The notes beneath the pieces were generated by a model. That model did not search any database. It was not told the origin of the DNA and worked only from the letters and a program-made list of their open reading frames with translations. This document shows, in pieces, positions 8,481 to 16,854 of a stretch of 64,000 bases of DNA; the stretch's first letter is position 1, and every line of letters begins with the position of its first letter. The position numbers and the translations under genes were made by a program. Origin of the DNA: Variovorax paradoxus (GTDB lineage Bacteria > Pseudomonadota > Gammaproteobacteria > Burkholderiales > Burkholderiaceae_C); assembly GCF_030815975.1 (NCBI RefSeq), contig NZ_JAUSXL010000002.1:4762501-4826500 (forward strand), in the 5' to 3' direction.

Positions 8481-8498
8481 TTATGTCATTTAACATAA
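8481..8498. repeat. AT-rich inverted repeat in a convergent gap
   Basis: TTATGT (8481-8486), a six-base centre, ACATAA (8493-8498). It sits inside an AT-rich patch of about 50 bp that contrasts with the surrounding GC-rich DNA, between the 3' ends of the cupin and DUF2726 genes. Its shape is that of an operator, but no gene starts here. Confidence 0.35.
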
Positions 8499-8562
8499 TG
8501 CACATTGTGTTCCTTTCAGGAATACCCAATGAGGCCCGATCCCTGGCAAACCAAGCCCGCCC

Positions 8563-9048
8563 TCAGGACCCCATCGGACTCACCGATGCCAGCGTTGGAT
8601 CGAAGTCCGCCTCCACGCGGCCCACGTCCGGCAACCTCGGGTATCGCAGCACGCGGTAGCCGGCCTCCACCAGCAGCGCATCGCGGTCCAAGTCGCGCTG
8701 CGACTTGCCCTTGTTGCTCTTGTCGCCGCCGAATGCGACCACGGCCACGACCTTGAACGAGCGGTCGCACACGACGAAGTCGGCGATCTTCCGGCTGAAC
8801 GAGCTTCGCGCTGCGCGCGTGCGGGCCGTGAGCAATGCACCGAAGCTGACCTGCGGCAGCACCACGAGATCCGGCAGGGTCTGCACGAGCCGGTTGTACA
8901 TGGCCTGCTCGCGCGCCGTGAGCGGCGGGCGCGCCTTGGGCTTGTCGACGAAGCCGCTGCTGTTTTGCGCCGACCTGTTTCTGGCGATTGCTGCGAACCC
9001 AAGCAGTCCGACGGCCAGCAAAAAGACCATGAATAGAAACGTATTCAT
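8563..9048 (-). CDS. DUF2726 domain protein, membrane-anchored
   Basis: 161 aa from the ATG at 9048, preceded by AAGGAG. Residues 2-20 (NTFLFMVFLLAVGLLGFAA) form one N-terminal membrane segment; the rest is soluble and contains LTAREQAMYNRL, LPQVSFGALL and DFVVCDRSFKVVAVVAFGGD, typical of DUF2726. The family has a restriction-endonuclease-like core (D...x-V-A-x-V-E-like strand, then RDxxK-like DRDALLVEAGY). Here the usual Glu of the second motif appears as Ala-Phe, so catalysis is doubtful. Function is unknown. Confidence 0.75.
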   Translation of the reverse strand: MNTFLFMVFLLAVGLLGFAAIARNRSAQNSSGFVDKPKARPPLTAREQAMYNRLVQTLPDLVVLPQVSFGALLTARTRAARSSFSRKIADFVVCDRSFKVVAVVAFGGDKSNKGKSQRDLDRDALLVEAGYRVLRYPRLPDVGRVEADFDPTLASVSPMGS

Positions 9049-9171
9049 CTCTGCTTCTCCTTCTGCGCAGAGTCTCGCACGATGCGCAGGCGCCCTCTTT
9101 CTGGCGTTTTCCCGGGCCTGCCGATGCGGCGAATCCGGCCCTTCAATGCGATGCGAAGGAACCCGCCGGCG

Positions 9172-9849
9172 TCACCATTTGCCATCCTTCGGGATCGCCT
9201 TCGGGGCAGCCTTGGTGTCGGCCGCCGCCGCGATCAACTGCGCGGCTTCCGGGCGGTTGGCCTTGGTCGCGAAGTCGACGGCCGTCATGCCGAGCTGGTT
9301 CTTCATCGTGGTGTCCGCGCCTTCGGCCAGCAAAAGCTTCACGGCCTCGGTCGAGCCGTACATCGCGGCCATCATGAGCGGCGTGGTGCCGTTGGGCGAT
9401 TGCGCATCGATAAAGGCGTAGTTGTCGAGCAGCACTTTCATGATGCTCAGCTGGCCGCTGCTGGCGGCGTAATGCAGCGGCGTCCAGCCGGTCTTGTTGA
9501 CGGCGGCGTCGCGCTTGAGCAGCTGGGCGACCAGTTCCTGCTGGCCTTTGATGGCGGCCAGCATCAGCGGGGTTTCGTCCTTGGCGTTGGCCAGGTCGAC
9601 ATCGGTCTGCGGCGATTCGAGCAGCACCTGTGCGACCTTGGGCGATGGTTCGCGCAAGGCGATGATCAGGCCGGTCTGGCCGTGCTCATCGCGCGTGTTG
9701 GGGTCGAAGCCGCGGTTCAGCAGGGTGCGCACGCCGCTGGCATTGTCGCCGCGCACAGCCCGGAAGAAGTCTTCGAACGAACCGGCATGCGCGATAAAAG
9801 TTGCTGCTACGACAATAAGATACAGAAACTTCTTAATGCATTTCTTCAT
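9172..9849 (-). CDS. Secreted ankyrin-repeat protein
   Basis: 225 aa. A signal peptide is visible (basic KKCIKK, hydrophobic FLYLIVVAATFIAHA), so the protein is probably periplasmic. About five ankyrin repeats follow, for example DETPLMLAAIKGQQELVAQL near 90, TPLHYAASSGQLSIMKVLL near 122 and TPLMMAAMYGSTEAVKLLL near 155. The start overlaps the tatD stop (ATGA), giving translational coupling. The first 20 codons are notably AT-richer than the rest, common for genes needing open 5' mRNA. The partner protein is unknown. Confidence 0.85.
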   Translation of the reverse strand: MKKCIKKFLYLIVVAATFIAHAGSFEDFFRAVRGDNASGVRTLLNRGFDPNTRDEHGQTGLIIALREPSPKVAQVLLESPQTDVDLANAKDETPLMLAAIKGQQELVAQLLKRDAAVNKTGWTPLHYAASSGQLSIMKVLLDNYAFIDAQSPNGTTPLMMAAMYGSTEAVKLLLAEGADTTMKNQLGMTAVDFATKANRPEAAQLIAAAADTKAAPKAIPKDGKW

Positions 9850-10655
9850 TTGGTTTTTATCGCGTTGAACAGCGTTTCAAAATTGTCGCTCGTGGCTCGC
9901 GCAATCTCTTCGAGCGGCAGCCCGCGCAGTTCGGCGATCTGCCTGGCGACGTACGGCACGTACGACGGATTGTTGGTCTTGCCGCGGTACGGCACGGGTG
10001 CCAGATAGGGGCTGTCGGTTTCGATCAGCATGCGGTCGAGCGGCACGAAGGCCGCCACGTCGCGCAGGTCCTGCGCCTTCTTGAAGGTCAGGATGCCGGA
10101 AAAGGAAATATAGAAGCCCAGGTCGAGCGCCGCTCGGGCCACTTCGGCGGTTTCGGTGAAGCAATGGAACACGCCGCCCGCAGCGTTGCCGGAGCCGTCC
10201 TCGCCCTCCTCCTTGAGTATCGCCAGCGTGTCGGCCGAGGCTTCGCGCGTGTGGATGATCAGGGGCATGCGGGTTTGCTGCGCGGCGCGGATGTGCACGC
10301 GGAAGCGGTCGCGCTGCCATTCCATGTCGGCAATGCTGCGCCCGCCCTTGCGTTCTTCCATCTGGTAGTAGTCGAGCCCGGTTTCGCCGATGGCCACCAC
10401 GCGGGGCAAGGCCGCGCGGCGCACCAGGTCGTCCACCGTGGGTTCGGCGATGTCCTCGTTGTCGGGATGCACGCCGACGCTGGCCCAGAAGTTGTCGTAG
10501 CGCGCGGCCAGCGCCTGCACATCGTCGAACTCCTCGAGCTTGGTGCAGATGCACAAGGCCCGATCGACCTGCGCCTCGGCCATGGCGGCGCGGATTTGCG
10601 GCATCTGGTCCGCGAATTCAGGGAAAGTGAGGTGGCAGTGGGAATCGGTGAACAT
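9846..10655 (-). CDS. tatD: TatD family metal-dependent DNase
   Basis: 269 aa. It shows the TatD amidohydrolase-like barrel: N-terminal FTDSHCHLTFPEF (metal-binding H-x-H), VVAIGETGLDYY near 90 (Glu ligand), PLIIHTREAS near 145, GVFHCFTETAE near 170 and the late IETDSPYLAP near 205 (Asp ligand). TatD-type enzymes are cytoplasmic 3'-5' DNases. It follows pilZ and holB on the same strand after a 120-bp gap with two competing hairpins, and overlaps the ankyrin gene by 4 bp. Confidence 0.93.
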   Translation of the reverse strand: MFTDSHCHLTFPEFADQMPQIRAAMAEAQVDRALCICTKLEEFDDVQALAARYDNFWASVGVHPDNEDIAEPTVDDLVRRAALPRVVAIGETGLDYYQMEERKGGRSIADMEWQRDRFRVHIRAAQQTRMPLIIHTREASADTLAILKEEGEDGSGNAAGGVFHCFTETAEVARAALDLGFYISFSGILTFKKAQDLRDVAAFVPLDRMLIETDSPYLAPVPYRGKTNNPSYVPYVARQIAELRGLPLEEIARATSDNFETLFNAIKTK

Positions 10656-10683
10656 GGCGCTGATTGTCTGGCTTATGCCAGGG

Positions 10684-10749
10684 ACACCGAGGAACCGGCT
10701 TTGCCGGGCCTCTGGTGTCGCCCCCGGTAGGGGGTGGGCGTAGCGACAC
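10684..10749. repeat. Two overlapping hairpins between pilZ and tatD
   Basis: Hairpin A: ACACCGAGG (10684-10692) with CCTCTGGTGT (10709-10718), enclosing CCGGC-TTT-GCCGG. Hairpin B: GTGTCGCCCCC (10715-10725) with GGGGG (10730-10734) and CGACAC (10744-10749). The GTGT at 10715-10718 belongs to both, so they are mutually exclusive in RNA. The whole block resembles interspersed intergenic elements of Variovorax-like genomes, by recollection rather than search. Confidence 0.5.
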
Positions 10750-10775
10750 GAAGTGCGCGCAGCCTGGGGGCGAGC

Positions 10776-11156
10776 CTAGATAGTCTGTGTCGGGCGGTCG
10801 GAGGCCATCGAACCGCCGAGCGCCGCTTCGATGCGGGCCTTGAGCTGGCGCGATTTTTCGTCCGACGGAAAACGGATGCCCACGCCCGGTGCCCGGTTGC
10901 CCGCGGCGCGCTGCGGCGTGATCCATGCGACCTTGCCAGCCACCGGGTAGCGCTGCGGGTCTTCGGGGAGCGTCAGCAGCACGTAGACATCGTCGCCCAG
11001 GCGGTATTCGCGCGAGGTCGGAATGAAGATGCCGCCTTCGGCAAAGAGCGGAATGTAGGCGGCATAGAGCGCGCCCTTTTCCTTGATGGCGAGCTGGATC
11101 ACGCTCGGCCGTTGAGGCGCCGGGGCGGCGGGTGCGGATGCGGCTGGTTGGTTCAT
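10776..11156 (-). CDS. PilZ domain protein
   Basis: 126 aa from the ATG at 11156, overlapping the holB stop by 4 bp. After an Ala/Pro-rich start come IQLAIKEKGALYAAYIPLF, GGIFIPTSREYRLGDDVYVLL and VAGKVAWITP...GVGIRFP, the layout of the atypical PilZ proteins encoded beside holB in proteobacteria. These act in type IV pilus biogenesis and often lack the cyclic-di-GMP RxxxR motif. None is obvious here, so nucleotide binding is not claimed. Confidence 0.85.
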   Translation of the reverse strand: MNQPAASAPAAPAPQRPSVIQLAIKEKGALYAAYIPLFAEGGIFIPTSREYRLGDDVYVLLTLPEDPQRYPVAGKVAWITPQRAAGNRAPGVGIRFPSDEKSRQLKARIEAALGGSMASDRPTQTI

Positions 11157-12172
11157 GGGCGGCGAGCAGCAGAGTTTAGGGTGGTTCGCGCTTCGCTCAC
11201 AAGCGCTTCCAGCATCAGGCCCGGGTTGTAGGGATGTTCGGCGGTTCGGGCCGCGTTCGCGAGCGACTTCGACCAGCGCGCCAGCGCCAGGTGCGAAGGC
11301 ACGGCGGGCGGCAGGTCGGCGGCCTCGAAGAAACGCGGCGCGGCGCCGTTGCCAACGGCCATCAGGTCGTGGCAGAGCTTCTGCAGCGAGCCGATGGCCT
11401 GCGATGGCGACTGGTCCGCAAGGGCGGCCACGTCGCCGCGCGAAACGGCCTTGGGCAGCAGCGACCAGGCCTTGGGCGACTGGCCGGAGCGCGCGAGCCG
11501 CAAGGCATCGCTGGGCCGCCCGCCGGCGGCGCGCAGCAATGCGGTGGCATCTGCGGCGGGCACGTCCTGCGCGGCCAGCCAGGCTTCGGCTTCGGCCGTC
11601 CCGGGCCAGGGCAGCGTGAAGCCCAGGCAGCGGCTGCGGATGGTCGGCAGCAATTGCCAGGCCGCCTCGCTGGCCAGCACAAAGCGGACATCGCCGACCG
11701 GCTCCTCGAGCGTCTTGAGCAGCGCATTGGCGGTGATGGTGTTCATGCGCTCGGCCGGATACACCAGCACCACCTTGCCGCGGCCGCGGGCGCTGGTGCG
11801 CTGGGCAAAGCCGACCGCATCGCGCATGGCCTCGACGCGGATCTCGCGGCTGGGTTTGCGCTTCTTGTCGTCGATGTCGGCCTGCGCCTTTTCGTCGAGC
11901 GGCCAGCCCAGTTCCTGCATGGCGACCTCGGGCATCAGCACGCAAAGGTCGGCGTGGGTCCGCACCTCGATGGCATGGCAGCTCGGGCAATGGCCGCAGG
12001 CGGTGCCGCCCTCCTCCTTGGGCTGTTCGCACAGCCAGGCGGCGGCAAGCGCCAGCGCGAGTTCGTATTGGCCCAGGCCCGAGGGCCCCTGCAGCAGCCA
12101 GGCATGGCCGCGCTGGCGCAGGAGCTCCGCGAGCGGCCGATGCAGCCAGGGCGAAAGCGCCGGCGTGCTCAT
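11153..12172 (-). CDS. holB: DNA polymerase III subunit delta'
   Basis: 339 aa from the ATG at 12172 ([14 protein letters not shown]). AAA+ clamp-loader features: [19 protein letters not shown] near residue 25, where the P-loop Lys is replaced by Gln, fitting delta' as a non-hydrolysing subunit; the zinc-binding CGHCPSC near 58; [11 protein letters not shown] near 150; and the SRC motif in IRSRCLGF near 180. Delta' is part of the clamp loader. It overlaps tmk upstream and pilZ downstream by 4 bp each, so the genes are translationally coupled. Confidence 0.93.
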   Translation of the reverse strand: MSTPALSPWLHRPLAELLRQRGHAWLLQGPSGLGQYELALALAAAWLCEQPKEEGGTACGHCPSCHAIEVRTHADLCVLMPEVAMQELGWPLDEKAQADIDDKKRKPSREIRVEAMRDAVGFAQRTSARGRGKVVLVYPAERMNTITANALLKTLEEPVGDVRFVLASEAAWQLLPTIRSRCLGFTLPWPGTAEAEAWLAAQDVPAADATALLRAAGGRPSDALRLARSGQSPKAWSLLPKAVSRGDVAALADQSPSQAIGSLQKLCHDLMAVGNGAAPRFFEAADLPPAVPSHLALARWSKSLANAARTAEHPYNPGLMLEALVSEARTTLNSAARRP

Positions 12173-12828
12173 CGTGCCGCTCCGCTTGCGGGTGCCAGCG
12201 CGCCGCGTGCGACAAGCGCCGTCTCGACCTGCTGCCAGACCTGGTCGCGCGTCTGGCTGGCGTCGATGCGCACGAAACGCCGCGCATCGGCCGCCGCGCG
12301 AGCCGCGTAGCCCGCCGCGACGCGCCGGAAGAATTCGACCGGCTGGGACTCGAACTTGTCGGGCAGGCGGGCTCCCGCCAGGCGCTGGGCGGCGATCTCG
12401 GGCGCCAGGTCGAACCAGAGCGTGACGTGAGGCTGAAGCAGCCCTGCCGCTCCCCTGCCCCCCTGCACCCATTGCTCCAGCGTCGACAGCACCTGCGTAT
12501 CGAAATCGCGGCCCGCGCCCTGGTAGGCAAAGGTGGCGTCGGTGAAACGGTCGCACAGCACCACGTCGCCGCGTGCCAGCGCCGGCTCTATCACCCGCAC
12601 CACGTGGTCCCGCCGCGCCGCGAACACCAGGAGCGATTCGGTCAGCGGGTCCATCGGCTGCTCGAGGATCAGCACGCGCAGGGTTTCGGCCAGCGGTGTG
12701 CCGCCGGGCTCGCGCGTGCGCACGACCGTGCGGCCGCGGGCCTTGAAAAGCGCCTCCATGGCGTCGAGATGGCTCGACTTGCCGGCGCCATCGATGCCCT
12801 CGAGCGTCAGAAACAGGCCCTCACTCAT
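12169..12828 (-). CDS. tmk: Thymidylate kinase
   Basis: 219 aa from the ATG at 12828. Motifs: P-loop [12 protein letters not shown] near residue 9, [13 protein letters not shown] near 36, [16 protein letters not shown] near 95 and the LID region. It phosphorylates dTMP to dTDP for DNA synthesis. The start overlaps the mltG stop (ATGA) and the stop overlaps holB. The C-terminal 15 residues are Ala-rich and non-conserved. Confidence 0.95.
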   Translation of the reverse strand: MSEGLFLTLEGIDGAGKSSHLDAMEALFKARGRTVVRTREPGGTPLAETLRVLILEQPMDPLTESLLVFAARRDHVVRVIEPALARGDVVLCDRFTDATFAYQGAGRDFDTQVLSTLEQWVQGGRGAAGLLQPHVTLWFDLAPEIAAQRLAGARLPDKFESQPVEFFRRVAAGYAARAAADARRFVRIDASQTRDQVWQQVETALVARGALAPASGAAR

Positions 12829-13847
12829 TGCGCAACTTTCGGTTTGGGTTCGCCGCCGCCGCGCTGGTAGCGGTTGACCGCGCGGTTGTGGTCGTCGAGC
12901 GAACTGCTGAACTGGCTGGTGCCGTCGCCGCGCGAAACGAAGTACAGCGACTTGCTTTGCGCCGGCTGCACCGCCGCCAGCAGCGCCGCCTTGCCCGGCA
13001 TGGCGATGGGCGTGGGCGGCAGGCCGCCGCGCGTGTAGGTGTTCCAGGGGGTGTCGGCCAGCAGGTCTTTCTTGCGAAGGTTGCCGTCGAACGCGGTGCC
13101 CAGGCCGTAGATCACGGTCGGGTCGGTTTGCAGCGGCATGCCGGCGCGCAGCCGGTTGACGAAAACGGCGGCGATCTCGGAGCGGTCCTTGGCTTTTCCT
13201 GTCTCCTTTTCGACAATGCTGGCCAGGATAAGCGCCTGATCCGCCGATTGGATCGGCAAATCGGCCGCCCTGGCGGCCCACGCGGCTTCGAGCTTCTTGT
13301 CCATGGCCCGCATGGCACGCTGCAGCAGCGCGACGTCGGTCGAGCCCTTCGAGTAGGTGTAGGTGTCGGGGAAGAAGCGGCCTTCGGGATGCACGCCGGG
13401 CCGGCCCAGTTTGGCCATCAGGGCATCGTCGGGCAGGCCGACGGTCTCGGGCTTGAGTTGGTCGGCCTTGGCGAGCGCGGCGCGCACCTGCCGGATGTTC
13501 CAGCCTTCGACCAGCACCAGGCTGCGCGTGGCTTCCTCGCCGCGCACCAGCACGTTGAGCAGCATCTTGGGCGTGATGCCGCGCTCCAGTTCGTAGCTGC
13601 CGGCCCGGATCTGGCGGTCCTGGCCCGAGATGCGGAACCAGAAATAGAGCATCTGTGGCTGCACGTCGGTTCCGGTGTCGGCCACCGCCTGCGCAACGCC
13701 GCGCGGCGTGGTGCCGGGTTCCACGGAAAGATCGACGCTGGGCGCGGGCAGCTTGAGCGGCTGATGCACCCACCAGAGGCCGGCCGCGCCGAGGCCGAGC
13801 GCAGCCAGGGCGGCGAGCAGAAAAAGCGTGAGGAAGAAGCGGCGCAC
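12825..13847 (-). CDS. mltG: Endolytic murein transglycosylase
   Basis: 340 aa. The start is GTG at 13847; an in-frame stop at 13860-13862 leaves no ATG alternative. One N-terminal membrane segment ([20 protein letters not shown]) is followed by a LysM-like part and the YceG catalytic domain. The catalytic Glu lies in [15 protein letters not shown] near residue 210, followed by [16 protein letters not shown] and VIYGLG. It cleaves nascent glycan strands in the periplasm. It is the first gene of the mltG-tmk-holB-pilZ-tatD-ankyrin unit, divergent from ygfZ with 122 bp between. Confidence 0.94.
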   Translation of the reverse strand: MRRFFLTLFLLAALAALGLGAAGLWWVHQPLKLPAPSVDLSVEPGTTPRGVAQAVADTGTDVQPQMLYFWFRISGQDRQIRAGSYELERGITPKMLLNVLVRGEEATRSLVLVEGWNIRQVRAALAKADQLKPETVGLPDDALMAKLGRPGVHPEGRFFPDTYTYSKGSTDVALLQRAMRAMDKKLEAAWAARAADLPIQSADQALILASIVEKETGKAKDRSEIAAVFVNRLRAGMPLQTDPTVIYGLGTAFDGNLRKKDLLADTPWNTYTRGGLPPTPIAMPGKAALLAAVQPAQSKSLYFVSRGDGTSQFSSSLDDHNRAVNRYQRGGGEPKPKVAQ

Positions 13848-13969
13848 GGGTCCGATGATTTAGCGGAGAAAGGAAAACGAATCAGGACGAAAAGCCGGTG
13901 GCCCGGCGGGAATCGGGGCGGGATTCCCTGCGGACCCGACGGAACGGCTCCGGCCATGATAATTCAGCG

Positions 13970-14896
13970 ATGACTACTGTCGTTCTCAACGGTGTTACCA
14001 CTCTTACTCACCTGGGCGTGATCCGCGCCGAAGGCGCTGATGCCGCCAGCTTCCTGCATGGCCAGCTCACCCAGGATTTCGCGCTGCTGGGCGCCACCGA
14101 GGCCCGCCTGGCCGCGCTTTGCACCGCCAAGGGCCGCGTGATCGCCAGCTTCGTCGGCATCCGGCCGCAGCCCGACCTGGTGCTGCTGGTCTGCAGCCGC
14201 GACATCCTGGCCGCCACGCTCAAGCGCCTGTCGATGTACGTGCTGCGCGCCAAGGCAAAGCTCACCGACGCCACCGAGCAGTTCGCGCTCTACGGCCTTG
14301 CCGGTACCGCACTGGCAGCCAATGGCCTCGATGCCGCAGCCCTGCCCGGCCAGCGCACGGCCATCGGCGAAGACATCAGTTCGGTGTCGCTCTACCCGGC
14401 CGACGGCGTGCCGCGCGCCATGTGGATCGCGCCGACCGGCAGCCCGGTGCCCGCGGGCCCGGCGCTCGACGCGCAGCTCTGGCAATGGAGCGAGGTTCGC
14501 AGCGGCATCGTGACCCTGACCGCGCCGGTGGTCGAGGCCTTCGTGCCGCAGATGATCAACTACGAATCCGTGGGCGGCGTGAACTTCAAGAAGGGCTGCT
14601 ACCCGGGCCAGGAAATCGTGGCGCGCAGCCAGTTCCGCGGCACCTTGAAGCGGCGCACCTACCTCGTGCAGGCCGACGCGCCCGTGAGCGCGGGCCAGGA
14701 AGTGTTCGCAGCCGGCGACGCCGAGCAGCCGGTGGGCACGGTGGCACAGGCTGCGCCGGCGCCCGGCGGCGGCTGGGCCGCGCTGATCTCGATCCAGATC
14801 TCGGCGCTCGAAACCGGCGGACTGCATGCCGGCGGCCCCGACGGGCCGGCGCTCACGGTCGAGCCGCTGCCGTATCCGCTGCTCGAAGACATCTAG
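13970..14896 (+). CDS. ygfZ: YgfZ/GcvT-like folate-binding protein (Fe-S cluster maintenance)
   Basis: 308 aa from the ATG at 13970; longer frames upstream overlap the divergent promoter region. The YgfZ fingerprint K-G-C-Y-x-G-Q-E is present in NFKKGCYPGQEIVARSQF near residue 205, with GRVIASFVGI near 50. YgfZ binds folate and supports assembly or repair of certain iron-sulfur enzymes, including MiaB-type radical-SAM proteins. A strong intrinsic terminator follows at once, so it is probably monocistronic. Confidence 0.92.
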   Translation: MTTVVLNGVTTLTHLGVIRAEGADAASFLHGQLTQDFALLGATEARLAALCTAKGRVIASFVGIRPQPDLVLLVCSRDILAATLKRLSMYVLRAKAKLTDATEQFALYGLAGTALAANGLDAAALPGQRTAIGEDISSVSLYPADGVPRAMWIAPTGSPVPAGPALDAQLWQWSEVRSGIVTLTAPVVEAFVPQMINYESVGGVNFKKGCYPGQEIVARSQFRGTLKRRTYLVQADAPVSAGQEVFAAGDAEQPVGTVAQAAPAPGGGWAALISIQISALETGGLHAGGPDGPALTVEPLPYPLLEDI

Positions 14897-14913
14897 ACCA
14901 AAGACATGACGCC

Positions 14914-14949
14914 TGGCGCTGCCGCGAAAGAGTCAGCGCCATTTTTTTT
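14914..14949 (+). terminator. Intrinsic terminator after ygfZ
   Basis: Perfect 8-bp stem TGGCGCTG (14914-14921) / CAGCGCCA (14934-14941), a 12-nt loop, then eight consecutive T (14942-14949). It lies 18 bp after the ygfZ stop and separates it from the secreted protein gene at 15024. This is the clearest intrinsic terminator in the window. Confidence 0.9.
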
Positions 14950-15023
14950 GCGCGCGTTTGACCCTGCCGCCGGTGCTGCTCCGTAGAAGCCGTACCGATC
15001 CACTCCTGGCAAGGAAAGACATC

Positions 15024-15956
15024 ATGAAGCGCAGACTGCTTTTCTCGACCGCCCTCGCATGGACCGCGCTGGGCGCCCTCCCGGCTTGCGCCGAAAGCCC
15101 CGTGCGGCCACCTTCAACCTACGACCGCATCGGCACGCTGATGCAGCTCAGCGTGCTCGACCGCGCCAGCGGCCGCGAACTGCCGATCTACCGCCACCGC
15201 GGCGAATACTGGGTGGCCGGACGGCCAGGCGCGCGCTACGCGATCCGTGCGCGCAATGCGATGGGCGAACGCATCATGGCCGTGATGTCGGTGGACGGCG
15301 TCAACATCGTGACCGGCGAAACCGCGGGCGTGCTGCAGAACGGCTATGTGTTTTCCGGCGGCGAGCGCAGCGACATCACGGGCTGGCGCAAGAGCGATTC
15401 GCAGATCGCGGCGTTCGAATTCACTTCCATCGGCAATTCGTACGCGAGCCGCACCGGCCGGCCGGACGACGTGGGCGTGATCGGTGTCGCGATGTTCCGC
15501 GAGCGCGTGCCCGTGCCGCCTCCTGCACCGCCCATCGCATTTCCGCGCCGCGACGGCAGCACCCGCGAGATGGAGCGCCGCAGTGAGGCGCCGTCCGCCG
15601 TGGCCGAAGCCGCACCGGCCGAATCTGCCGCGCAAGCCCGCTCCGCCGACAGCGCCTTGGGCGCCGAAGCGGCCGGATCCGCGAAAGGCGGCCTGGCCCG
15701 GCCATCGCCCACCAGCCCGAGCCTGGGCACCGCCCATGGCCGGCGCGAAACCTCGCACGTAGTCCACACCAACTTCGAGCGCGCGCAGTCCACGCCCGAC
15801 GAGGTGGTGCGCATCCGCTACGACAGCCGCGAGAACCTCGTCGCCGCGGGCGTGATTCCGGTGCCGCCTCCCCCGCGCTGGCCGCGCCCCGAAGGCCCGT
15901 CCGCCTTTCCGGGTTCGGAGATGGGCTACGTGCCCGATCCGCCGGCGCGCTACTGA
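15024..15956 (+). CDS. Secreted protein of unknown function
   Basis: 310 aa from the ATG at 15024, with AAGGAAAG as ribosome site. Residues 1-22 form a Sec signal peptide (KRR, hydrophobic core, ALPACA). The conserved-looking core (about 35-170: YDRIGTLMQLSVLDRASGR, YWVAGRPGARYAIRARNAMG, VMSVDGVNIVTGE, YVFSGGERSDITGWRKSDS, AAFEFTSIGNSYASRTGRPD) is a beta-rich domain. The second half is Ala/Pro/Arg-rich and ends with PPRWPRPEGPSAFPG. I recognise no characterised family. It is convergent with the thioesterase fusion gene, 19 bp apart. Confidence 0.75.
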   Translation: MKRRLLFSTALAWTALGALPACAESPVRPPSTYDRIGTLMQLSVLDRASGRELPIYRHRGEYWVAGRPGARYAIRARNAMGERIMAVMSVDGVNIVTGETAGVLQNGYVFSGGERSDITGWRKSDSQIAAFEFTSIGNSYASRTGRPDDVGVIGVAMFRERVPVPPPAPPIAFPRRDGSTREMERRSEAPSAVAEAAPAESAAQARSADSALGAEAAGSAKGGLARPSPTSPSLGTAHGRRETSHVVHTNFERAQSTPDEVVRIRYDSRENLVAAGVIPVPPPPRWPRPEGPSAFPGSEMGYVPDPPARY

Positions 15957-15975
15957 ACCCCGTCGAGCGCCGCGA

Positions 15976-16854
15976 TCAGGCCAGCGCGCGCCGCATCTCG
16001 ATGTGCGGGATGCCGGCTTCCTCGAAAGGCTCGCCGTGCACGGCGTAGCCCAGCCGCGCATAGAAGCGCTCCGCGCTGCGCTGCGCGTGCAGGCCGATCT
16101 CGCGGTCGCCGCGGGCTTTGGCGGCCGCCTCGAGCGCCTGCATCACGGCGGCACCGTGGCCGCCGCTGCGCAGCGCGCGATGCACGGCCATGCGGCCGAG
16201 CATGGCCGTGCCGTCGACCGCATCGAGCAGCCGGCCGGTCGCAATCACCTGGCCGAGCCGGTTGCGGACCACCGCATGCAGCACGACTGCATCGTGCTCG
16301 TCCCACTCCAGTTCCTTGGGGATGTTCTGTTCCTCGATGAAGACCGCGCGGCGCAGCGCGCCCGCGCCTTCGCCCAGCGTTTTCCAGCCGCCCGTTTCCA
16401 CCGTGCGCATCGGCTCGCCGGCCTCGAAGCCCGTGAGAATCTCGCGCAAGGCAGGTGGCACCGGCTTTGAGGTCTGCGTCGCGGGGTCGGCAAACACATA
16501 GACGAGTTCGCAGCCCACCAGGTACTGGTCCTGCCGGAACAGCGCGCCCTCAAAAACGATGGACGAGTTGCCGATGCGTGCGCACTTCATGCCCACGTCG
16601 ATCACGTCGTCCATGCGCGCGGAGGCGCGAAAGTCGACCGTCGCCTTGCGCACGTACAGGTCGCCGCCCAGCGCATGCATGGCCTCTTCGTAGGGCAGCG
16701 CGAGCGCACGCCAGTAGTCGGCAATGGCGGTGTCGAAGTACATCAGGTAGTGCGCGTTGAACACGATCTTCTGCATGTCGACTTCGGCCCAGCGCACGCG
16801 CAGGCGGTGAAAGAAGCGGAAGTCTTTTCTGCGGGGCAGGGTTTCGTCGGTCAT
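15976..16854 (-). CDS. Fusion of YbgC-type acyl-CoA thioesterase and GNAT acetyltransferase
   Basis: 292 aa from the ATG at 16854. Residues 1-135 are a hot-dog thioesterase: RVRWAEVDMQKIVFNAHYLM has the Asp followed by the conserved N-x-H-Y, and VRKATVDFRASARMDD continues the fold. Residues 150-292 are a GNAT domain of the ElaA/YjcF type: LRRAVFIEEQNIPKELEWDE, GRLLDAVDGTAMLGRMAV, then an acetyl-CoA loop RSGGHGAAVM and AERFYARLGY. Both halves handle CoA thioesters. It overlaps the upstream hydrolase by 4 bp. The join is in frame with no sign of frameshift. Confidence 0.85.
   Translation of the reverse strand: MTDETLPRRKDFRFFHRLRVRWAEVDMQKIVFNAHYLMYFDTAIADYWRALALPYEEAMHALGGDLYVRKATVDFRASARMDDVIDVGMKCARIGNSSIVFEGALFRQDQYLVGCELVYVFADPATQTSKPVPPALREILTGFEAGEPMRTVETGGWKTLGEGAGALRRAVFIEEQNIPKELEWDEHDAVVLHAVVRNRLGQVIATGRLLDAVDGTAMLGRMAVHRALRSGGHGAAVMQALEAAAKARGDREIGLHAQRSAERFYARLGYAVHGEPFEEAGIPHIEMRRALA

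Noticed and set aside
8521..8659. Short plus-strand open frame after the AT-rich patch
   Set aside because: It only mirrors the end of the DUF2726 gene and lacks a ribosome site and conserved features.
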